From NCBI RefSeq assembly GCF_017313275.1, contig NZ_JAFLNM010000001.1, positions 1,426,001 through 1,490,000 of the forward strand: DNA of 64,000 bases, read 5' to 3'. Of this stretch, positions 26,998-36,079 are shown one piece after another (position 1 is the first letter of the stretch; every line of letters starts with the position of its first letter). Source of the stretch: Flagellimonas profundi. Its GTDB lineage: Bacteria > Bacteroidota > Bacteroidia > Flavobacteriales > Flavobacteriaceae. The translations under genes and the position numbers were made by a program. The notes beneath the pieces were generated by a model. The model was not told where the DNA came from, searched no databases, and was given only the letters and a program-made list of their open reading frames with translations.

Positions 26998-27822
26998 TTG
27001 GAGCAACTCTTCAACATATTTCGGTTCACAACAGAAGATGCCAAAGCCTTGGAAGGTAAAAGCATTGAACCCCATGTGCATGATTTTGAAGAATTGATCA
27101 TTGGGTCCAAGGGTAAAATTTCCCACTTTATCGATTTTGAGGATGAAACCGTATATGCTCCCTTTGTAAGTTTTGTAACCCGTGGAAAACCACATTTGTT
27201 AAGGCCACAGACCCATGACGATGAATGCGACCTATGGGTGATTCGTTTTCGTAGCGAATTCATGTCCGAAGTTATTTTTAAGATGTACGGCTATTTTCAT
27301 AATAGGGCCAACGTTACCCTTCCCACGGACGAAATCTTCGATAGACTGACCGCACTTTGCCAGATGATGTACGACGAAACCCAGCGCCCTTCGCCTGGTC
27401 TAGCTGTAATCAAGCAATTGTTTATGACGCTGCTCACCATCATCAACCACGAAAGACCGACCAATATCCAATCGGACTCCGCCAATTCGGCCTCAGAAAC
27501 CTACACTCATTTCTTGCATATTTTGGAGGAAAATTTTAGGCGGAACGTTAAAATTTCATTCTACGCGGAAAAGCTTTTCATGAGCGAAAGAAATCTTAAC
27601 ATTGTTTGCCACGAGGTAATGCAGCAAAGCGCTGGCGAAATCATTGAGACCCGCAAACTTACGGAAGCCAAAAATCTGCTCATTAACAGTAACAAGACCA
27701 TTGCAGAAATTGGTTTTGAGTTGGGGTATAATGAAAAAGCTTACTTCTCCAAAGTGTTCAAGCGCAAAACAGGGCATACCCCTACCGCTTTTAGAAAGGA
27801 AATGAAACAGCTCATTTCTTAA
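26998..27822 (+). CDS. AraC family transcriptional regulator (TTG start)
   Basis: 274 residues. No ATG fits: the frame is closed at 26983 (TAA) and the sensor domain begins at once, so TTG at 26998 is the only sensible start. N-terminal cupin domain for effector binding (EPHVHDFEELIIGSKGKISHF, FVTRGKPHLLRPQ). C-terminal double helix-turn-helix (VKISFYAEKLFMSERNLNIV; KTIAEIGFELGYNEKAYFSK) with the AraC signature ending FKRKTGHTPTAFRKEM. Placed after the fucosidase and Sde182-like genes and before a YgiD-type dioxygenase and an SDR, any of which it might control. Confidence 0.9.
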   Translation: MEQLFNIFRFTTEDAKALEGKSIEPHVHDFEELIIGSKGKISHFIDFEDETVYAPFVSFVTRGKPHLLRPQTHDDECDLWVIRFRSEFMSEVIFKMYGYFHNRANVTLPTDEIFDRLTALCQMMYDETQRPSPGLAVIKQLFMTLLTIINHERPTNIQSDSANSASETYTHFLHILEENFRRNVKISFYAEKLFMSERNLNIVCHEVMQQSAGEIIETRKLTEAKNLLINSNKTIAEIGFELGYNEKAYFSKVFKRKTGHTPTAFRKEMKQLIS

Positions 27823-27925
27823 AAGTACAACACTTATTCCCAAAGGTATTACCGCCCGCCCTTCAATTCTTTCAACCTTTGAAAAACACAATTAAATCAT
27901 CGGTTAATGCGATGTAATTTAGCCT

Positions 27926-28753
27926 ATGTCAGATTTAAAAACTTTACGTACGCTCAACAAGAGCCTTCCTTTTACACAGAAAATGCCGGTATTATTTCTG
28001 GGGCACGGGAGTCCTATGAATGCCATTGAGGAAAACGAATTCGTTTCCAATTTTAGACGTTTGGGCAGGGAAGTGGCAAGGCCAAAAGTGATTCTTTGCA
28101 TATCTGCGCACTGGGAAACCCAAGGAACCAAGGTAACTGCCATGCAGCATCCACCTACCATTCACGATTTTGGTGGTTTCCCGCAAGCATTGTTCGATGT
28201 GCAATATCCCGCCCCGGGAAGTCCCGAAATGGCCCAAGTGACCAAGGAACTCATCACAAAGACCGATGTAGCATTGGACCACCACTGGGGACTGGACCAT
28301 GGAGCCTGGAGTGTGATAAAGCACATGTACCCAGATGCCGATGTTCCTGTGATTCAATTGAGCTTGGATTATACGAAATCACCAAAATACCACTTTGAAC
28401 TGGGGCAAGAATTGGAAAAACTACGGCACAAGGGGGTGTTGATCGTGGGCAGTGGCAACGTGGTGCATAACCTACGAAAGGTAAAATGGAACAAATTGAG
28501 CGATACCTATGCTTGGGATTGGGCCGAAGAGGCCAATGAAAAAATGAAATCCTTCATTTTGGACGGCAATTACCAAGCCTTGGTCGACTATGGAAAACAG
28601 GGTAGCAGTTTTGCCTTGTCCATACCAACACCCGAACATTATTTGCCCCTTCTTTATGTTTTGGGGCTGAAGAAAAAAAACGAATCCGTAGCACTGTTCA
28701 ACGATAAAATGGTTGGTGGTTCCATAGGCATGTTGTCACTTAAGATAGATTAA
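27926..28753 (+). CDS. ygiD: Class III extradiol dioxygenase, 4,5-DOPA dioxygenase (YgiD) family
   Basis: 275 residues, cytoplasmic, member of the LigB superfamily. Zinc/iron ligand stretches of the YgiD group are clear: FLGHGSPMNA, CISAHWETQG, TIHDFGGFPQALFDVQYPAPG, ALDHHWGLDHGAWSVIKHMYP and the closing SIPTPEHYLPLLYVLG. E. coli YgiD opens the ring of L-DOPA; the natural substrate in most bacteria is not known. Starts 103 bases after the AraC-type regulator gene and is followed 32 bases later by an SDR gene, probably as one transcript ending at the terminator at 29604-29643. Confidence 0.88.
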   Translation: MSDLKTLRTLNKSLPFTQKMPVLFLGHGSPMNAIEENEFVSNFRRLGREVARPKVILCISAHWETQGTKVTAMQHPPTIHDFGGFPQALFDVQYPAPGSPEMAQVTKELITKTDVALDHHWGLDHGAWSVIKHMYPDADVPVIQLSLDYTKSPKYHFELGQELEKLRHKGVLIVGSGNVVHNLRKVKWNKLSDTYAWDWAEEANEKMKSFILDGNYQALVDYGKQGSSFALSIPTPEHYLPLLYVLGLKKKNESVALFNDKMVGGSIGMLSLKID

Positions 28754-28785
28754 CCCAAATGGGAAACACATATAAATTTTACACA

Positions 28786-29568
28786 ATGAAAAATAAAGTC
28801 ATCATAATAACGGGAGCAGCCATGGGACTGGGTCTTGCCACAGCCGAATACCTCGCCGCCAAAGGCGCCAAATTATCACTAGTGGACTACAATGGTGAAG
28901 CTTTGGAAGATGCTGTCAAAAAACTGAAAGACATCAATGCAGATGTGGAACTATTGACCATTGAAGCAGATGTGTCCAACGAAGAAGCAGTAAAAAACTA
29001 CGTAGAAAAAACCGTGGAGACCTTTGGTCGTATCGATGGATTCTACAACAATGCCGGTATCGAAGGAAAACAGGCTCCTATGACCGAGTACGATTTAGCG
29101 GTATTCAAAAAAGTGATAGATATCAATTTGATGGGCGTTTATTACGGAATGCGTTATGTGATTCCCGTTATGCAAAAACAGCAATACGGAAAAATTTTAA
29201 ACGTAGCATCCGTAGGGGGAATTCGAGGGGTGCAGAACCAAACGGCCTACGTAGCCTCCAAACATGCCGTTTCCGGTATGACGAAGAACGCAGCCTTGGA
29301 ATATGGACAGGATGGCATTTTAACCAACGCCATAGCTCCAGGTGCCATTCTAACCCCAATGGTGGAAGAAGCCTTTAAGCAAGTAAATCCCGATGACCCA
29401 AAAGCAGCGGAAACAGAATACGCTAAACGTAATCCCACCAGAAGAATCGGGTTGCCCAAAGAGGTCGCCACAGTAGTTTCGTTCTTATTGAGTGAAGAAA
29501 ATGGCTATGTAAGTGGCCAAACCATCGCCATAGACGGAGGAGAATCCAACATATACGGAAACTCCTAA
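28786..29568 (+). CDS. Short-chain dehydrogenase/reductase (SDR)
   Basis: 260 residues with start at 28786; an in-frame ATG at 28759 would add nine residues in front of the first strand of the Rossmann fold. The classical SDR set is complete: cofactor motif TGAAMGLG near residue 10, NNAG motif (FYNNAGIEG), active-site Ser in VASVGG, the YVASK pair with catalytic Tyr and Lys, and the C-terminal SGQTIAIDGG. The Asp after the second strand (LVDYN) suggests NAD rather than NADP. Similar to glucose 1-dehydrogenase and 3-oxoacyl reductase homologs; the substrate is unknown. Cotranscription with the dioxygenase suggests a joint pathway. Confidence 0.88.
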   Translation: MKNKVIIITGAAMGLGLATAEYLAAKGAKLSLVDYNGEALEDAVKKLKDINADVELLTIEADVSNEEAVKNYVEKTVETFGRIDGFYNNAGIEGKQAPMTEYDLAVFKKVIDINLMGVYYGMRYVIPVMQKQQYGKILNVASVGGIRGVQNQTAYVASKHAVSGMTKNAALEYGQDGILTNAIAPGAILTPMVEEAFKQVNPDDPKAAETEYAKRNPTRRIGLPKEVATVVSFLLSEENGYVSGQTIAIDGGESNIYGNS

Positions 29569-29603
29569 AAGTATATTGCCTCTTTACTTTGATTGATGAT
29601 GGG

Positions 29604-29643
29604 AACCCCAGTTACCAACGTACCAGTGGTGCTGGGGTTTTTT
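29604..29643 (+). terminator. Terminator after the SDR gene
   Basis: Stem AACCCCAG / CTGGGGTT with a 20-base loop that can partly pair, followed by a T-run. Confidence 0.75.
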
Positions 29644-29719
29644 GTTTTCAGCAGTCAGCCCATATAATTTTAAACCACTAAAATTCCCTACCTTGAAGCT
29701 CTTAAATAAACTAACTTGT

Positions 29720-31765
29720 ATGAAACTTCGATTATTCCTTATCGGCTTGGTACTCCTTGCCGGTTATTCCTGTAAAACCGAACCTACTTCTTCCTTGGCC
29801 AACCATCAAGGGGAGGAAACTTATTCCGTAATCGTTAGTGAAACCAAAGTAGGCTTTCTTAAAGCCAATACTTCTGGGGACACCATCAACATTGATTACG
29901 ACTACAAAAACAACGGTCGTGGCCCTACCATGAAAGAGACCATTGTGCTTAACGCCGAAGGCTATCCTGTAACATGGGAAGTTACGGGTAACACTACTTT
30001 CGGTAATGCCGTGGATGAACAGTTCTCCCTCGAGGGCACTGAGGCCTCTTGGACCGATGCCACTGGCTCGGAAAGCGCCTCTGTAGATGCTCCAAAAATC
30101 TATGTCAACCAATTTGGGAGTCCTTATACCGCAGTGTTGGCAGCCCGTTTACTTTTGGATGCCCCCGAAAACACCCTTCCCGTTCTACCAGCAGGAAATC
30201 TGACCCTGACCAAAATGGAGGATTTGACGGTTCCAAAAGCATCAGGCGAGGGCGAATTGGCCCTGACTACCTATGCGCTTTCCGGTGCAGAGATGAACCC
30301 CTCCTACTTTATCATGGATGAAAACGAAGAGTTCTTTGCGGCAATATCCCCAAGATATATTGTGATCAGGGATGGATACGAAGCCGAAGAAAAAGGCTTG
30401 CGGGAATTGGCCGAAAACTATTCTGCCGAGCGATTCGAAAAACTACAAAAAGAATATGCCCACAATTACGATGGAAAGGTACGCATCAAAAATGTGAAGA
30501 TTTTTGACCCTAAGACCCTATCCTTGACAGACCCCGTTTCCGTGGTAGTGGAAGGAGAAAAAATTACGGCCATCGAAGCCGCCGATGCCTCTGGCGACAA
30601 TGAAGTAACCATAGAGGGCAATGGTGGGACCTTGGTTCCCGGTTTGTACGAAATGCACGCCCACACCGGTGATAACGGGGCCCTACTGAACATTTTGGCA
30701 GGTGTGACCTCTTTCCGTGATATGGGTAACAATACAGAAGTACTGAGCAACTTGATCGAGAAAATAAATTCCGGCATATTGGCTGGCCCACGAGTTACCA
30801 GACTTGGCTTTATTGAAGGAAAAAGCCCGTACAGCAGTAACAACGGTATTTTGGTGGAAAGCCAAGAAGAAGCATTGGCCGCTGTGGATACCTATGATAG
30901 CCTTGGGTTCTACGGAGTGAAATTATACAACAGCATGAACGGCGATTGGGCCCCTGCCATCGTAAAAAAAGCACACGATCAAGGTTTGTTCGTGGCAGGT
31001 CACGTACCCGCTTTCTCCAATGCCAATGCCATGTTAAGTGCTGGTTTTGATGAGATGACCCACATTAACCAGACCATGCTGGGCTGGGTATTGGAGCCCG
31101 ACGAAGACACCCGTACCCTATTGCGCTTGACCGCCATGAAACGTTTTCCAGAACTGGATTTGAACAGCGATAGGGTACAGGAAACACTTGACCTGTTCGT
31201 TGCCAACGAGACTGCAATGGACCCGACATTGGCCATCCACGAGCGTTTGATGCTTTCCCGCAACGGGGAAGTTACCCCCGGTGCCCGGGATTATGTGGAC
31301 CACATGCCCCCTAACGAACAACGTAGCCTTAAAGTGGCCTTGGCACAGATTGCGGATGAAAAAGAGGACAAAGCCTACCGCGAAGCCTACGATAAGATTG
31401 TGGAGACCCTGAAACTCATGAAGGACAAAGGCATTTTAATTGTGGCCGGAACCGATTTGGGCGGCGCCTTTAACCTGCACCGTGAACTAGAACTTTATAC
31501 TGAACAATTGGGCTATAGCCCTGCCGAAGTATTGAAATTGGCAAGCTACGACATGGCAGAATATTTGGGGCACGAAAGTTTGGGAAGTATTGAAACTGGA
31601 AAACTGGCCGATTTCTTCTTGGTACCCGGCAATCCAGTGGAGGATATCAAGGCCATTAAGACCATTGGAATGGTATCGCGCGGGGGAACTTTTTATTTCC
31701 CGACCGAAGTATATCCAGCCTTTGGCATAACCCCTTTTACGGACAAACCGGAAGTGATAGAATAA
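29720..31765 (+). CDS. Amidohydrolase-superfamily lipoprotein (imidazolonepropionase-like)
   Basis: 681 residues from the ATG at 29720, which starts a lipoprotein signal (MKLRLFLIGLVLLAGYSC); upstream in-frame ATG at 29642 lies in the preceding terminator region. The N-terminal ~230 residues are a separate beta-rich domain. The C-terminal half is a metal-dependent amidohydrolase: composite first beta domain (VRIKNVKIFDPKTLSLTDPV), metal pair in YEMHAHTGD, AGHVPAF, THINQT and the catalytic Asp in GTDLGG, ending with the usual GHESLGSIETGKLADFF. It resembles secreted dipeptidases/imidazolonepropionase-like enzymes; substrate unknown. A hairpin terminator follows within 23 bases. Confidence 0.85.
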   Translation: MKLRLFLIGLVLLAGYSCKTEPTSSLANHQGEETYSVIVSETKVGFLKANTSGDTINIDYDYKNNGRGPTMKETIVLNAEGYPVTWEVTGNTTFGNAVDEQFSLEGTEASWTDATGSESASVDAPKIYVNQFGSPYTAVLAARLLLDAPENTLPVLPAGNLTLTKMEDLTVPKASGEGELALTTYALSGAEMNPSYFIMDENEEFFAAISPRYIVIRDGYEAEEKGLRELAENYSAERFEKLQKEYAHNYDGKVRIKNVKIFDPKTLSLTDPVSVVVEGEKITAIEAADASGDNEVTIEGNGGTLVPGLYEMHAHTGDNGALLNILAGVTSFRDMGNNTEVLSNLIEKINSGILAGPRVTRLGFIEGKSPYSSNNGILVESQEEALAAVDTYDSLGFYGVKLYNSMNGDWAPAIVKKAHDQGLFVAGHVPAFSNANAMLSAGFDEMTHINQTMLGWVLEPDEDTRTLLRLTAMKRFPELDLNSDRVQETLDLFVANETAMDPTLAIHERLMLSRNGEVTPGARDYVDHMPPNEQRSLKVALAQIADEKEDKAYREAYDKIVETLKLMKDKGILIVAGTDLGGAFNLHRELELYTEQLGYSPAEVLKLASYDMAEYLGHESLGSIETGKLADFFLVPGNPVEDIKAIKTIGMVSRGGTFYFPTEVYPAFGITPFTDKPEVIE

Positions 31766-31787
31766 ACAAGTTCATCAGATAAACTTG

Positions 31788-31820
31788 AAAAGCCAGTAAC
31801 CCAATGTTGCTGGCTTTTTT
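31788..31820 (+). terminator. Terminator after the amidohydrolase lipoprotein gene
   Basis: Stem AAAAGCCAG(TAAC) / (GTTG)CTGGCTTTT followed by T. The core, AAAAGCCAGTAAC then CCAATGTT then CTGGCT, reappears as its reverse complement (one mismatch) at 32870-32899. Confidence 0.8.
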
Positions 31821-31965
31821 GATTGAGATATAGCATAAAATTGGTTCTAAATAACTGAATATGTGGGTTTCTATTTATTTTTTGTTACTTGTATCAATCT
31901 CCCCCAATTAAAAAGGCACAACTAAAGTCGATTGCTGCTTTGTTGCACCATAATCAATATTCGAA

Positions 31966-32841
31966 ATGAAAAAAATTGTATTTACATTGATTCTACCTCT
32001 CCTCAGTTATGCTCAGGCCTATGATCAACCAATTATTGATATGCACCTGCACGATTATGTGGAACAAACGTATTACGTAGCTCCTGCACCAGATGGTGTT
32101 TTTTCACCAAAAGATTATAAAACCTATAAAAAAGAACTGTTCAAAGCGCTAAAAGCTCACAACATTAAGAAAGCTGTGGTAAGCACCATTGGCGGAGACA
32201 ACATTTTGGATGACAATGGCATTTTTATTCCCGGATACTACACCAATTCGCCCCCAACCGATACTGTGGCGTTCAAAGCCTTGATCACTTCAGGAAAACT
32301 CAAGTTTTTTGGGGAAATTGGGGCCGTGTATGATGGCTATACCCTATCCAATCCCGAATTTGAACCCTATCTAAACATCTGTGAGCGCTATAACATACCC
32401 GTTGCCATACATACCGGTGGCGGACCTATGGACATCACCTACCGCTGTTGTCCTAATTTTAGAATTAAGTTAGGAGACCCCTATACCTTGGAAGATGTGC
32501 TGGCCAAACATCCAAAATTGAAGATCTACATGATGCACGCTGGGGAGGTATTTTATGAAAATGCCCTGCGCTTAATGCTACAATACTCCCATCTTTATAC
32601 CGATTTGGGAGTGATTCTATGGGTGGACGAGCAACCCAAGGATTATGCAGAACAGTTTTTACGCAAAGCGAAAAAATACGGCCTTATAGACCGTGTAATG
32701 TATGGCTCCGATCAAATGGTGTGGCCCCACGCTATTAAAAAAAGTATCGATCAATTAAACAGTTATGATTTTTTGACTGAAAGCGACAAAAGAAAAATTT
32801 TCTACGATAACGCGGTACGGTTTTTACACCTAGAGGAGTAA
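31966..32841 (+). CDS. Secreted amidohydrolase-related TIM-barrel protein
   Basis: 291 residues with a short signal peptide (MKKIVFTLILPLLSYAQA). Amidohydrolase-2 type motifs: IIDMHLHDYV (first His pair), VAIHTGGGP, MMHAGEVFYENAL, and YGSDQMVWP with the Asp ligand; the end EKLYDNAVRF-like stretch IFYDNAVRFL is also typical. Homologs include decarboxylase-like and lactonase-like hydrolases of aromatic and sugar acid metabolism; the substrate cannot be told. The gene is bracketed by two inverted copies of a terminator hairpin (31788 and 32870), and is followed after 130 bases by a ChbG-type deacetylase gene. Confidence 0.82.
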   Translation: MKKIVFTLILPLLSYAQAYDQPIIDMHLHDYVEQTYYVAPAPDGVFSPKDYKTYKKELFKALKAHNIKKAVVSTIGGDNILDDNGIFIPGYYTNSPPTDTVAFKALITSGKLKFFGEIGAVYDGYTLSNPEFEPYLNICERYNIPVAIHTGGGPMDITYRCCPNFRIKLGDPYTLEDVLAKHPKLKIYMMHAGEVFYENALRLMLQYSHLYTDLGVILWVDEQPKDYAEQFLRKAKKYGLIDRVMYGSDQMVWPHAIKKSIDQLNSYDFLTESDKRKIFYDNAVRFLHLEE

Positions 32842-32869
32842 CCGTTGACTTTAAAACATGTTTTTTGTT

Positions 32870-32899
32870 AGCCAGTAACATTGGGTTACTGGCTTTTTT
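32870..32899 (+). terminator. Terminator after the TIM-barrel amidohydrolase gene
   Basis: Perfect stem AGCCAGTAAC / GTTACTGGCT with loop ATTGG, followed by six T. Reverse complement of the hairpin at 31788-31820 with a single difference. Confidence 0.85.
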
Positions 32900-32971
32900 A
32901 TGGCCGATTCCGAAAGAATTCGGTATTTTCCATCACCATATCCACGATTCAACCCTAAAACAGGATAGCGA

Positions 32972-33835
32972 ATGAATACAGCGCAAAGACTGGGATTTGA
33001 CAAAAACACCAAATTATTGATCATCCATGCGGACGATGCAGGACTTTCCCACTCCGAGAATATGGCCACAATTAGGGCACTGGAAAAAGGCATCGTAAAC
33101 TCTTACAGCATTATGGTGCCCTGTCCTTGGTTTCACGAAATGGCCGTGATCGCCAAAAACAATCCACAATACGATCTCGGGATTCATTTGACCCTGACCT
33201 GCGAATGGGAAAATTACCGTTTTGGACCCGTTTTGCCCGTTTCCGAAGTACCCAGCTTGGTAGATGAACATGGTCATTTCTTTAAAAAAAGGGAGCAACT
33301 ATGCAAAAATGCAGCTCCCGAAGATGTGGAAAAAGAACTCCGGGCACAAATGGAAAAAGCCCTCGATTATGGCCTTGCCCCTACCCACATGGACTCGCAC
33401 ATGTACAGTGTAGGATCACACCCCGAGTTCTTTAAAACTTATCAAAAATTGGGCGATCAATACCAGCTTCCCGTTTTAGTGAACGAGCAATTGATGCAAA
33501 TGGTAGGTCTGGATCCAAAAGTCCACATCAAAGAAGGGGATTTTGTAATCGACCGTACCTACGTTGGTGAGTTCCCATATTTTGAAAAAGAAGGCTTGGC
33601 CGCCTACTATCAATCCGTCTTGGAAAACTTGACCCCTGGTGCAAACCTCATTTTGATCCATCCCGCTTTTGATGAGCACGAAATGCAGGGCGTAACCATC
33701 AACCATCCCAATTTTGGGGCCGCATGGCGGCAGCAGGACTTTGACTTTTTTACCAGTGAAAAAACAAAGGAAACCCTTAAAAAGCAGCAAATTCAACTGG
33801 TAACGTGGGGAGCTATTAAAGATATTTTAAAATAA
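32972..33835 (+). CDS. ChbG/HpnK (YdjC) family carbohydrate deacetylase
   Basis: 287 residues, no signal peptide, so cytoplasmic. Metal-dependent deacetylase of the ChbG/YdjC fold. Motifs: [15 protein letters not shown] (Asp-Asp catalytic/metal site), [13 protein letters not shown] (His ligand), [10 protein letters not shown] (second His), and [12 protein letters not shown] (C-terminal His). Family members deacetylate N-acetyl sugars such as chitooligosaccharides or modify hopanoid glycosides. Placed between secreted hydrolases and membrane proteins; no phosphotransferase or chitin genes adjoin it. Confidence 0.85.
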   Translation: MNTAQRLGFDKNTKLLIIHADDAGLSHSENMATIRALEKGIVNSYSIMVPCPWFHEMAVIAKNNPQYDLGIHLTLTCEWENYRFGPVLPVSEVPSLVDEHGHFFKKREQLCKNAAPEDVEKELRAQMEKALDYGLAPTHMDSHMYSVGSHPEFFKTYQKLGDQYQLPVLVNEQLMQMVGLDPKVHIKEGDFVIDRTYVGEFPYFEKEGLAAYYQSVLENLTPGANLILIHPAFDEHEMQGVTINHPNFGAAWRQQDFDFFTSEKTKETLKKQQIQLVTWGAIKDILK

Positions 33836-33928
33836 TCCACTGGCCATCCGAATAAATTAAAGGACCATTGATACAATTTACCGCATCTAAACGTATTAAA
33901 ATCATATCTTTAGGGAAACCAACCACCC

Positions 33929-34678
33929 GTGTTTAAATTCTTCCGTACCATTAGGCAGCGTTTACTGTCCGAAAACAAGTTCAGTAAATACCTGATTTAT
34001 GCCATCGGGGAAATCATACTTGTGGTCATTGGGATATTGATCGCACTACGCATCAACAATTGGAACGAAAACCAAAAACTGTTACAGGAAGAAAAAGCCA
34101 CCCTTGCCAGTCTTAAACTCGAATTCCAAAAAAACCTGACCCAACTCGAAGTGGACATTCAAGCCGTGGAGGCTTTTATAAGCGCTGGCAATAAAATTCT
34201 TGAACACACTGGTCCCGATTATGAATTCGGTACGTTGCAACATGTGGACAGCCTAATTAGCGTAACACCTCGAATGGCGGTCTGGGACCCCAGTCTATAT
34301 ACATTGAACAACATTAAAAGTTCGGGGAAACTGTCCAGCCTGTCCAACGAGGAATTAAAGATTTTATTGATTGAATGGGAAAGTTTTTACAGCAATTTAT
34401 TGGATTGGGGAAGTTTTTATGTGGAACGTGGCAATACCTATTTTGATTATTTGATGGAGCATAGCAATAACCGAAACCTATCGATGATAGGACCTATCCA
34501 ATTCAGCAAATCTAAATTTGATCTCAGTAACGAAGCGCTACTTCGACAACCTGAGTTCGAAAATATATTGGTGCACCGTGTAACCCATAATGCTTTTATG
34601 TTCGGATTTTACCAAGAAGCTAAAGCACGCCTAACAGCCATTATCGCACAATGTGAAACCTACGAGGATATACCTTAA
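33929..34678 (+). CDS. DUF6090 family membrane protein (GTG start)
   Basis: 249 residues from the GTG at 33929. The N-terminus FKFFRTIRQRLLSENKFSKYLIYA and the following single membrane helix (GEIILVVIGILIALRINNWNE) are the defining part of DUF6090, a Bacteroidota family of unknown function. The rest is helical with acidic residues, probably coiled-coil and periplasmic or cytoplasmic. TATCTTTA at about 33905, one base off the TAnnTTTG box, is nearby. A second DUF6090 gene follows at 34802. Confidence 0.75.
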   Translation: MFKFFRTIRQRLLSENKFSKYLIYAIGEIILVVIGILIALRINNWNENQKLLQEEKATLASLKLEFQKNLTQLEVDIQAVEAFISAGNKILEHTGPDYEFGTLQHVDSLISVTPRMAVWDPSLYTLNNIKSSGKLSSLSNEELKILLIEWESFYSNLLDWGSFYVERGNTYFDYLMEHSNNRNLSMIGPIQFSKSKFDLSNEALLRQPEFENILVHRVTHNAFMFGFYQEAKARLTAIIAQCETYEDIP

Positions 34679-34801
34679 AATCAAATTTACAAATTACTTG
34701 TTCGCAAAGAATAAACAGAAAACTCTACTAATTGAATTTGAACATTTTTATGCTATACCTCATTAGTTGTCGCCAAAAATGATGTAAACCAACATATTTC
34801 A

Positions 34802-35533
34802 ATGATAAAATTCTTTAGAAAAATTAGGCAAAATTTACTTTCTGAGGGCAAAACCGGGAAATATCTCAAATATGCCATTGGAGAAATCGTACTTGTGGTT
34901 ATTGGCATTCTTATAGCCTTGCAGATCAACAATTGGAATGAAAAAAGGAAGGATGATGTGAGAGCCTCCAACTATATTGATAGGATTTCTGAGGATTTAG
35001 AAAGGTCTATAAAAACAAGCGAAAGCCTAGTTCAGCTTAATAAATCCATTTTGAAATCCGTAACTGATACTCAAAAATTCTTAGAACGGGGAACTGAATT
35101 GAGTGCTGAGGAAAAAGAAATAGTGGATTATGCTTTTTTATGGTTTCCAAGAACAACTTACCAACTTCCAACGATGCTCACTTACGAAGAAATGAAAGAG
35201 AGTGGGGATTTATATCTTATTGATGATATAGAAGTAAGAAACAAATTGGCCGAATATTACAGTTACCTTAGACAAGTAGAATCAATCTATGATAAATTAA
35301 GTCAAGATATTGAAAACCAATTTGGGGTATACAACACCAAAATTAGGGCACATACAGACCCTGAAACTTTAGACATCACCTTTAACTATCAATTTAGCGA
35401 ATTGTATAAGGACAACGTTTTTATAAATACGTTTTCGAGAATGACAATTCATTGGAGAGGCTTTGTCTATTTTATGGAGCGTGTTAACCGATTATCAAAA
35501 GAATTAAAATTGGAAATAGACAACTTAAATTAA
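34802..35533 (+). CDS. DUF6090 family membrane protein, second copy
   Basis: 243 residues. Same N-terminal plan as the previous gene: MIKFFRKIRQNLLSEGKTGK, KYLKYAIGEIVLVVIGILIA then LQINNWNEKRKDD, i.e. an amphipathic start, one membrane helix and a helical soluble domain. Outside the first ~50 residues the two proteins differ strongly, and this one looks richer in A+T. It was probably acquired or duplicated separately. Function unknown; 123 bases after the first copy. Confidence 0.78.
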   Translation: MIKFFRKIRQNLLSEGKTGKYLKYAIGEIVLVVIGILIALQINNWNEKRKDDVRASNYIDRISEDLERSIKTSESLVQLNKSILKSVTDTQKFLERGTELSAEEKEIVDYAFLWFPRTTYQLPTMLTYEEMKESGDLYLIDDIEVRNKLAEYYSYLRQVESIYDKLSQDIENQFGVYNTKIRAHTDPETLDITFNYQFSELYKDNVFINTFSRMTIHWRGFVYFMERVNRLSKELKLEIDNLN

Positions 35534-35585
35534 GTAATTCAATAGCGATAGTACAGGGCCAACTATACAATCAATTCACTGTTTA

Positions 35586-35601
35586 TGTAACTTTTGTTAC
35601 A
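35586..35601. promoter_or_regulatory. Inverted repeat TGTAAC-N4-GTTACA
   Basis: Perfect inverted repeat with spacer TTTT, 34 bases before the ATG at 35635. Symmetry and position fit a dimeric regulator's operator. An A+T-rich stretch TTTATTTTG just before the ATG may be the -7 region. Confidence 0.4.
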
Positions 35602-35634
35602 CCTTTTTTGCTTGATAAATGTTTATTTTGAAGT

Positions 35635-36012
35635 ATGCAGCCCGTCCACAACACCACATTTGATATTCGCATCCTGTCCATCGCTTTGTTGGCAGGTTTG
35701 TTATTGGTGGCGCCCTGCAAAGTTCGTAATTCCTTGGAACGCTCGCTAGGTTTGGAAAAATCAGAGGTTTCGAACAAACTCAAAACCACTGTGTCGGTCG
35801 AGTCCTGTGCTTCCTACGAGGCCATTCAACTCACCGAGGACTCACCTACAGATGCTCAGGGCATGGTCACAGCACTTTTACGTGCCGTATCCATGGATTC
35901 ATTTGATACTACATTAAACAGCGAAAACAGCTTTTTTGCTACCCAACAGCACAAAGTAGCTTCGGTAGTTCCCCTTTATATTTTATATAGGCAATTCAAG
36001 ATCTATTCATAA
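35635..36012 (+). CDS. Small exported/membrane hypothetical protein with conserved C-terminal motif
   Basis: 125 residues. One hydrophobic segment near the N-terminus (ILSIALLAGLLLVAPC) may be a signal peptide or anchor. Central part Ser/Thr-rich without known motifs. The end VPLYILYRQFKIYS matches the end of the small protein at 11191-11589 (KYVRFQVFRI) in pattern: aromatic, two residues, aromatic, then F-[RK]-I. It precedes the SoxB-like/DoxX/DsrE genes by 67 bases on the same strand. Function unknown. Confidence 0.55.
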   Translation: MQPVHNTTFDIRILSIALLAGLLLVAPCKVRNSLERSLGLEKSEVSNKLKTTVSVESCASYEAIQLTEDSPTDAQGMVTALLRAVSMDSFDTTLNSENSFFATQQHKVASVVPLYILYRQFKIYS

Positions 36013-36079
36013 ACAGTAACTTTTCCATATTAGGCATCGCCTACTCCCTCATCTTAAGTCGAATTATAAAAAACAACAC

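Noticed and set aside
27297..27485. Minus-strand frames within the AraC gene region
   Set aside because: Shadows of the regulator gene with no independent support.
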